Origin: Axinella damicornis
Taxonomy: Eukaryota > Porifera > Demospongiae > Axinellida > Axinellidae
Direction of reading: 5' to 3'
Assembly: GCA_963931865.1 (NCBI GenBank)
Contig: OZ007508.1
Coordinates: 16,355,104-16,419,103, forward strand
Length of the DNA: 64,000 nucleotides
The notes beneath the pieces were generated by a model. It was not told the DNA's origin. It did no database searches and saw only the letters and a list, made by a program, of their open reading frames with translations. The stretch's first letter is position 1; each line of letters begins with the position of its first letter. The position numbers were made by a program, and so were the translations under genes. Shown in pieces: positions 52,001 to 61,000 of this stretch.

Positions 52001-55000
52001 AGCCTGCTCCACTAGCCTGCTCCACTAGCCTGCTGTACTAGCCTGCTCCACTAGCCTGCTCCACTAGCCTGCTCCACTAGCCTGCTGTACTAGCCTGCTC
52101 CACTAGCCTGCTCCACTAGCCTGCGCCACTTGCCTGCTCCACTAGCCTGCTCCACTAGCCTGCTGTACTAGCTTGCTCCACAGGTGGTGCATACTCCACC
52201 AGCCTGCTCCACTAGCCCTCCATTAGCCTGAATTACCATCCCCAGGTGACTGGGGGGGGGGGGGGGGGGGGGGTGGAAGAGGAAGGACATGGGTGGATGG
52301 GAAGTTCATTGGACCACATTGCCAGAAGCAACCCAGGCATGTGTGAACTCTTAAAATGTGGATGCAAGAAGGGGTGTAGCAAAGGAAGATGTAAATGTAT
52401 GAAAGCAGCACTTCGATGCACTGCCCTTTGCCACTGTGGTGGACTATGTTCTCAGAACTAAACTTGCTGTGAACTTGTCAAAGAACATACTCTACTGAAC
52501 TGTTACAGATTTTTGACTCCGCTAATAATTATATTCATCCCTCAATGTTAAATTCAGTATTAGGTAGTTGCTAGCATGTTGCAAACAGCACCACTGCATT
52601 CCCCCTCCTTGAAAATGTAGGATTAGCCATCAGAATAAAGTTCCTAGGTGGTTTAGAACCTGAGCTACCGATAAAATAGTATCGGCTGGCGGCCATTTTG
52701 GAAAATGGCTGCCATTGTTGCCATACGCGAAATCGGCGATGGCCCTATAGCCAAAAATCTTCCTTAGGGCTTCCTCTAACTGTGTGCCAAATTTCATGCT
52801 TGTATCATCAAGGGCACAATTCCCCACAATTTATCCGCTGGACTAACACAGTTATGCAAGTTGAAGTATTTAGGTTAGTGTGGGTTTGTCAGCTGAGGCG
52901 TACGTTCTTGAAAATACGTACATATGACATTGAACTTGACAGCCAAAAGTTTATTCTTCACAAGAGGTGTAGCCAACCCGATGGTTAGACCTGGAGTCCC
53001 TTTTGCAGTTTTAACATGATATCCTTGTCCCCAAATGGCAGTTGAAACTCTTTCGCACTGGTCTCACCGCTGGTTTTCGGTTCACCCTCTTGCTCTGTAG
53101 TCTACCCCCGGCACCATATTCTGTGAATGTACAATTTCAGCACCTTCCAAAACACATTTTAGCAGAATTGTCGAGTCAGAACTGTTTGGGGGGGGGGGGG
53201 GGGGTGGTCTCTAATCGCTGGACTGGAAAATGGACTTGAATGGTGGAATGGAAAATGGTAAAAAGTCTTAGACTTTTTACCAGACTATGGAATCCACAAA
53301 AAAAAAAACCGGAAAGGGACAAAAGAAGCTAGAACACAGTGTGCTTTTGCTGTCAACCGTATTCCATTCCATTTTCCATTCCATCATTCCCGTACGGACA
53401 GAAAGGATGAAGTAGTCAGTGAGCTTGTGCAGTGGCTATTCAGGCCTGTAGCCAGCATTGTAAGAGGAGGGTGTAGTCTCATCTGGAGGCGCGGGGTAGC
53501 TGCATGAAGAGACAGCATAACAGCTCAATAAATGTGCGAAGCATGGAAAACTTTTTGGGGCCATCATTTTTGCAAAAGGCTCTCACAGAAACTTCATGCT
53601 TTGCACTGCACTCGCACGTCTTCCTGCTTCTGTGCACCACAAAACACTGGCTTCTTTTGATCCTTGCTGTGACTTGCAGCTACTTGCCGTTCAGGCGTGT
53701 GCAGTAGTCACGTGATACTGGTGAGTTTATTTAGGGGGTTCGATCAAGCCCATCGACCCCCCCTGGCTACGGGCCTGCTAACTTGCACTAGTGCAAACAA
53801 CAACCACATAGTGAAAGTGTTTATCTGCTTCGCAGGCTGCATTCACAATTATTCATAGTTTACAATTTATGAAAGACTGAGTGTAAGTCGATCTGCAGTT
53901 GTGTGTGTTGGAGTCAGATCCTAGCCTCATTCTCAGGCCCCCTGACCAGCTATTTGTCGCTTGTAGTACGGAAAAGCAGGGAGAGCCTGGTATCTTTTCT
54001 CACGTGAACATGACGTAATCGACAAGTGGCAAAAATATATCTGATTGAAAAAGAGTGAAGTTTCACTCTTTGTTCAACCAACTACATGTTCAATGCTTGG
54101 TGTGTATGGCAGTCGCCCCCCACTAGCTAGATACATGTGGTACGTATGTACGCACCTTAGCTCTTCTTGCTGTTCTGAGCCCCAGTGCACCCATATTCAA
54201 TCATGTCCTTTCTACCACCTTTCTACCCTTGATGTCACGAACGTGAGGAAAGATACCAGGCCCTTTGTGTTCTTCGTGCAACTGAAAATGGAGCGGGCCT
54301 GGTAGCAAGGCTAGTCCGATCCTATATTCTATATATGTACATGCAAACTGTCCATCCATGAACGTTACCTTATAAGGTATGTGTGGGTACCTATGTAGCT
54401 AAACTTGCCATACCATGGTGAGTAGTTGTTCACCTTGACATTGCCTCGTGTGTTTCAATCGGAACCCATTGGCCGTGAAATGGTGATGTCTAGCGGTTGC
54501 TTCACACCTCAAAACCCGATATATTTCTCATTCCACGGAGTGTTACGCTTGCATTATGACACCCATAATTCTGACCGATGTAGCTTGCCATTATATGCTC
54601 GTTAATATTTGGGAATTTGGCGTAAGTTGAATCTCATTAGTGGATTCTTTACATGTTTTCCATGTTAGAGTTGCATCAGACGTACGTCGTTTGTAATGGA
54701 AGAATGTGGTTGTATTTCGTGCAGTTAGTGCAAAGTGCTCATAGTCAAGCGAATGCTTGCATAGTTGCTATTTTTAAGAGGATGTTTTTCAGAATGGTTA
54801 CTTCACAGACACTACCAATTGTAGGAATGCTTGCATTCCGCACCTGAGATTGACTTCCTGTAAGGTGAGAAACGGTCCACCAGGTGTGTTTTGTGTGTTA
54901 CCAATGTATCGTATCACTTGTTGCCCTCACGGAGAGGTGAAGGGTCTTGAAAATGTTCATCGCTGAGTGTGCATGGACTCCATGGGATGTGGTATTTGCA

Positions 55001-58000
55001 GGTTAGACAGTAAACAGGGAGTGCGGCACACTGACTGGTAGAGTGAGAGTCTCTAGTGCTCAACTCAGGCTCTGTACTGGGTTCATATCCCACTAAAGCC
55101 CTCGGTTTTTCTGTTGAACGGTAGTTTGTCTTTCAAAAAGGAACTCCGGAAAAACGAGTTTGAGCAATGCCATTTATTAACTCAGTGATGATGTCATCAC
55201 CATCCCCCATTAATGGGGCCCAGGACCCCACCTGCAAGAAAACCACCTGCACTGGAGATGTAGCATTCCTGGATTATTAAATCAAAATGAACCGAACTGA
55301 TTTGCAGGGTAGGCGGTAAACTGAAGCCTTCCTTCCAGCTAGAGGCATATGTCTCCTGTTGAGAAACAAGCCAATGCATGGGCATGATTCTAAAAGGTGA
55401 GTCTGCCCCTTTAAGGTATTATACCTCCTGTGGAAATAATCGCTGCTCTTCAATGGGAAATTCGGTAAATGTGCACCTGTTATTTACACAAGCAACTTGT
55501 AACGTGTGAGTTGAAGATCCAATTTCAATCTGAATCTCAGGCTTCATTATGGTAATCAGCTGTTGTGATAAGTACTGTTGCTATAGCAACAGATCTTGGT
55601 GCAATTAAAGCAGTAGCGTAAGCAACCACCTTCAATTAACAAGTAGGTGCACCTGTTATGCAACTGCTCTAGGAATTCATCCCTTGTTTTAAAGTTGTAC
55701 ATGAAGATACCGTAACTCCCCTTCAAATGTTAATTACTCCTTGTCCCTGCCGCTAAACTGATAAGTATCGGCCAAGATAGTTTAATTAGATCTGTAAACG
55801 TAATAAGCTATAATTAATGACCAAATTAGTATTCTTTTACCCTAATCTTCAACACTGGCCACAAATTACGCTACTCGAGTTTCCATACTGCAGGTGCGTT
55901 GTTAGCTGTATCCTGTTTGACCAGGTAGTGGAGGGAGGGGGGGGGGAGAAGAGGGAGAGAGGAAAAAGAAAGGGAAGAGGTGAAGGAGAGAGGAGGGGGA
56001 AGGGAAAAGAAGGGTTGAGTGTGAGGGGAGGGAGAGGCAGAGGAGGGTGAGGTGAGGGGGGGGGAGGAAGTTCAGAATCTCTGTGCGTCTTCCCTGAGTG
56101 CATGCTCAAGTATTCCTTACAAGTAAACTATCAAATTGACCTGGGACTTCTTATTGAGGGCAGAGCCGTAACTTAGACCGTGTTACCATCCAGGTAGGAA
56201 GATAATTGGTGTAATTCAAATATTTGAGCATGCACTCAGGGAAGTTGCACAGAGATTCTGACTACACCATCATGATTCCCAGCATACACTGAACCTCACC
56301 TTGGTGGTAGAGTTATGAGTGCTTTTTCCCCGTGGATTGCCGTGGCTCTTAGGAATGTGATTGCTATCTTGCGCTGACAATTTTTGTGTAATACTGTGCT
56401 CACCTTGGTGATGAAATTGTAGTGTTTTTGTCTTCTGCCGTTGCTCGCTTCGAGTTGACGACTGTTGTTTGCAGTATATGATTTCACAGTTATTTTGAGA
56501 GAGCTGTGCTTGTCCCCCTACTGAACATTCATAATCTTTACTGATGACCTCACTGTTGTCCACTTCAATAGCAGCATGAGTATGTATGCGGACGATGATC
56601 TTCTGTATAGGCCTATACATTCCCTTTTAGACTACCAAGCCCTGCAGGCTGACATTGATGCTATCTGATTGGATTTCAGCAATTGAACCATCTGCAAACA
56701 GTGTAGGTATGATTCCGCCCCAGCCTACCAAGAGTGTGTTCGCCTCTTGAACATTATTACACTCCTGGTAGGGGAAAAATTGTGCCGCCGCGTAATGTAA
56801 TTAATTAATTAATAAACGTTTGACTACTTCGGAATGGCCTACAAAGATTCTGACTACACCGTCGTGATCGCTATCATGCAATGACGCAAAATCAAAATAA
56901 TTGTGCTGAAACTCACCTTGGTGGTGGAGATACAAGCGCTTTTGTCGTGCCGTCGGCCGCCATTGCTCGATTGCTGTCTTCGACGTTGGTTCCCAGTAGT
57001 CTTACGAAGGCCCCACAAAGATTCTGACCACACAGCCGCGATCGCTATCGTTCACTGACGCTGACATGCCAAAACTCACTGTGCTGGCAAAGTTGTTAGC
57101 ACTGTAATAAGCTCGTCTTACTTTTGGACGCCATTGCTGACTCGACATCGCGATCAAGTAATTGGAATGAGCTGCAATACCTAGGTTGCGCGTCCAGTGC
57201 GAGTTGCAACCAGTTGCAACGCGGCTACCAGGAGTGCGGTTGCCCCTTGTTACATTACGTCAAGTGAAATATGCGCAACAATTTTTCTCCTACCAGGAAT
57301 GTAGCGGTGCATTGAGTTTGCTCAGAACTGAAATAGCACCTTAAAAGGTAGTCATTGTCTGCTTATTTGAAGTTAGTAGGAACTCAACTTCAATGTTTTC
57401 CCAAGCTGACAGGATGTGTGTGTGAGTGTGTAACCACATCTAATGACCACATTAAAGGAAAAATTTGGGAGGTGGGTGGGTGGGGGGGGGGGGGGATGTC
57501 TGTCTTCCCTCTTTACTGCCAGTGATATTGGCTGTATAAAGCTCATGCAAACTTTGGCCCACACCTGAAGAGGGATACTTGATATTTTTATGAGTTGATA
57601 GTTTTTCCGCCATCAAATATTTTCAGTTTGCTGTCAGTGTGCTGCTGTGTAGCAGAGTACACAGACATTTCAAGGCTCTATGAATGGAAGATGGAGGGTG
57701 CTGAATTTCCTCACCAAAATGTTATCACCTGTGATTGTGTGTGTGGCCTTTGTATATTCTGCAATGCTTCCATGTAGCTCCTAGGCTGCCGTTGTTGGGC
57801 AGCTGCTCCATGGAGTCTGAAGCGCACATTCCACAAGCAATCTTGCAGCAGGGAAAATCTCCATAGGCTGCCCATTCCCACACCAGTAGACCTTCAGCAT
57901 CAAAGCAGCCACTGGAATTTTGCGAAAAGGGAGAAAATCCTTACAAGAGCGAGCCTCACTGTTAAAGAATAGGCCTTGATTAGGAGTGTGGGGTTACCTA

Positions 58001-61000
58001 ATGTACAAGCTGTGTTCACAAATGAGTGCAAATGGACGTTCAAAGGCAACCAAAATTGGATTAATCTGTATGGAATGTAGACAACTAGTAGGTCTTTGCA
58101 TTCCTGGTGCAATCTGGTGTTACTTGGTGGGGCTCCCAGGGGTCCCATGACGACCTTGGCTGGGGCCATGGTGACAGTGGCATTTTCCTGAGAGGGGCTT
58201 CCTGTTCCAGAGTGGCTTTGTCACACTTCCCTGTAAGTGTGAATAGAAGCAGTGGGCGTGTGCGTCAACAAACTCTGCTTTCGCCACAACTTTGTCCACC
58301 TGCCGCCATCATTACTACTGGGGGACCAAATATTACTTCACTGTCCTTAGTTTCCATTTTTATGGCAGCATGGTATGGGATTCCAAGAAGATCATTTAAT
58401 ATCTACCAGGAAACCTAAAACGTGTTTCCTTTCCCTGTCCTGAGGTGCACAAGTCAACTCAAGCTGATTATTTCCTAATATGCACGTGATTCCCAGCTGC
58501 TAAACAATGCTGATTTCAACGTACCTAACTTAGTGTACAATCCACGGATGTGACCTTAGCTTTGTCCACTACCAGTAAACGCTGGTCTACTAAACCCAGG
58601 CCTTCAAATCGCGGGGGGAAGGCCTGGTATACACTGTTTGCGCATGTGTTTAATTTAAATGTGAATATTACGTCAATTTAATTGTGACGTTTGCGAAGCA
58701 TAAGAAAGAGCCTCAGAGAAACTACTACCACCGGAACTTTTGCACGGCATGATTGCTACTCGTCGTTCGTTGCGGTTCTTCTAGGAATGTAAACGTAGAC
58801 GTCATTCGACGTCATCGTTTCACAGAAGAATACCGAGATATCCTATTTTCCAAGATTTTGGGGGAAATTAAGTGCATGCGCAAACAGTGTATACCAGGCC
58901 TTCCCCCCGCGATTGAAGGCCTGGGTACGAGGCTACTAAACCCCATGTTCATGATGTAAGTTGTGAATTTGTGTGCCCATACGATACGCCTGACGGCCCT
59001 AACCCCAACCTGTTCCAAGATTGACCTATTTTTTCTTTGCTGCATTTTTTTTTTGCTCACCCGCTGTGTACCTCAATGGTTTATTAACTGAAGGCACAGA
59101 CTGCACGAAGCTATACAAACCATACGGCCACTGAGCTCAAATGATAAAGGAAAACATGCTCTTTATGATTCTCCATCACCCCTATTATCCAGCTTTCTGC
59201 TGCTCGAACAGACTACGTAGATTGGGCTCAATCCAATCTGTGACCTGTACGTATATCACTTTTCATCATGTAACTGGCTTGTACAAGATCTCTCTGTTGG
59301 AGCCATGACAACGTGCCACAGGTATCGTAGTCTGATCTTCATCAGTTTGCTGCACACTGTTCTTGAGCTCTACTCTCTTCCTGGGTTGGTTAGCCAGTCT
59401 CTGGTAGTTTCTTAGGACAACCCCCTGATCCAATAACCTCTCTTTGTTCTTGAATGTGGAGATTGCATCTTTGGTCAGACTGAGTCACTGACTGCTGCTT
59501 ATTGGATTTACATGTACTATGGGATTCTTCATCCTTCAAACCCTGTGTGCCACATCAACAGCCATTGCAGACTACTTAGTGTATAATTGGTTACCTGTGG
59601 CTGCAACTTGAGTGTGTGTGATGTAATTGCTGCATTGTGCATTCAACTGTGTGTAGTAATGGAGTAGTGTCGGTTGGCACACCTTCCTCTCTGGCAACCA
59701 TCCAGGCTGATATTCCACCTGGGACAATGCAGTGTGTGTATGCTGACAATGCAGTATAGTGCATGCTGCAGTGTGCATGCTAGCTAGTTGGTCTAGAGGG
59801 CTGGTGTACATCCTAGTCTTCTTGCAAATGTGGAGCAGTCATCATTTTGCAGGGGAAAACTATAGACCAGCTAGCAAGCGTGACTAGCTATAGCCTGAGC
59901 GTTCGCTCGTGATTTGTCACTTGAATACACCGTGTACCTCTCTACTTACCCCTGTTCATATGTATCAGGTGTTGTGGTCTTCCGAGGACTTCTCGCTGTC
60001 ATACTGAGCATCACTAGTCTGTACGCTTTGAAACCAGATGCAAATTCCTTGATCTTTTTGTATTAGTTCCTACAAAGGAGTAGTCCGTATCTGATCAGGA
60101 GACTGACTTATCACAGAGTCTGTACGGTATCACAGTCTGTATGGTATCACAGAGTCTGTACGGTATCACAGAGTCTGTACGGTATCACAGAGTCTGTACG
60201 GTATCACAGAGTCTGTACGGTATCACAGAGTCTGTACGGTATCACAGAGTCTGTACGGTATCACAGAGTCTGTACGGTATCACAGAGTCTGTACGGTATC
60301 ACAGAGTCTGTACGGTATCACAGAGTCTGTACGGTATCACAGAGTCTGTACGGTATCACAGAGTCTGTACGGTATCTCCAATACTGCTCCTGATTCCTGA
60401 CCTAACACGTGCATCTCAGCTTGGAATGAGAAAACGAAGTGCAAACTCTGAGATCACGGCCTCTGCATAAAGAGCACCACTTCAGCAAGCTCTTCCAACT
60501 TGCGCTTTCCCTTCTGACCCCACTGGCTGGTACATGAGGCCACGCAGAGTATGTGTGTAACGTTAAGGTTGCATGTATTCTCCCCGCACTGGGGTCATGC
60601 AAATTTAGTAGTGGAGGCAGCTGCCTTATTAGTGCCAGTTTTACCTGCAACATGGAAAGTTACCTTCCCGTTTTGTATCCTAGATCTTCTTCGCTTCAAT
60701 AATATACCTCTAGATGTCATCCAGCACTACGTTCTACATTTAATTATTCTTTACACTTTATGCAAGGGTTTACATAGTGTCGTGGCTTACACATTTTGAT
60801 TATTCCTCTCCCTACCCAGACCATAGACCACCTGATGTCTGGATTGGAAGATATATTGGGACACTTTGGACACAACCGACTCCGGGTGAGGCTGTAGGTG
60901 TGTAGCCTCGTTCCCAGACAGCCTCCCACGCAGCCTGGGAATGAGGCTAGTAGGTGGAGTAGCTTGAATCCCCCTGCTTACTGTGGTATAGAAGCCTTGC

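Larger units (their letters stand above)
49819..52822. mobile_element. 3-kb giant foldback element enclosing satellite and CXC ORF
   Basis: Inverted arms 49819-50074 and 52567-52822 (256 bases each, from AATTGTGCC to GTTGCTAGC) enclose a 13-bp satellite and a small CXC-type ORF. Arm identity is high. No convincing target duplication was found. Each arm contains the same open 65-codon frame (see findings). Confidence 0.82.

Noticed and set aside
50160..52225. CRISPR-like regular short repeat
   Set aside because: The 13-mers are directly adjacent without spacers, in a eukaryotic intron. It is a satellite.
59969..60064. Exon-like GVVVFRGLLAVILSITSLYAL after an AG, sharing TCAGGTGTTGTGGTC with the exon 13 acceptor
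   Set aside because: Exon 15 joins exon 16 directly in frame (NETIHGT|TIDHLMSG) as in other NHEs, and this sequence has no place in the protein. The 15-base match may be chance or a relic of a duplicated exon.
60141..60470. 109-residue ORF of YHRVCTVSQSLYGITESVR units
   Set aside because: A frame of the 19-bp minisatellite. The period-19 shift cycles three frames, so the peptide is an artefact.
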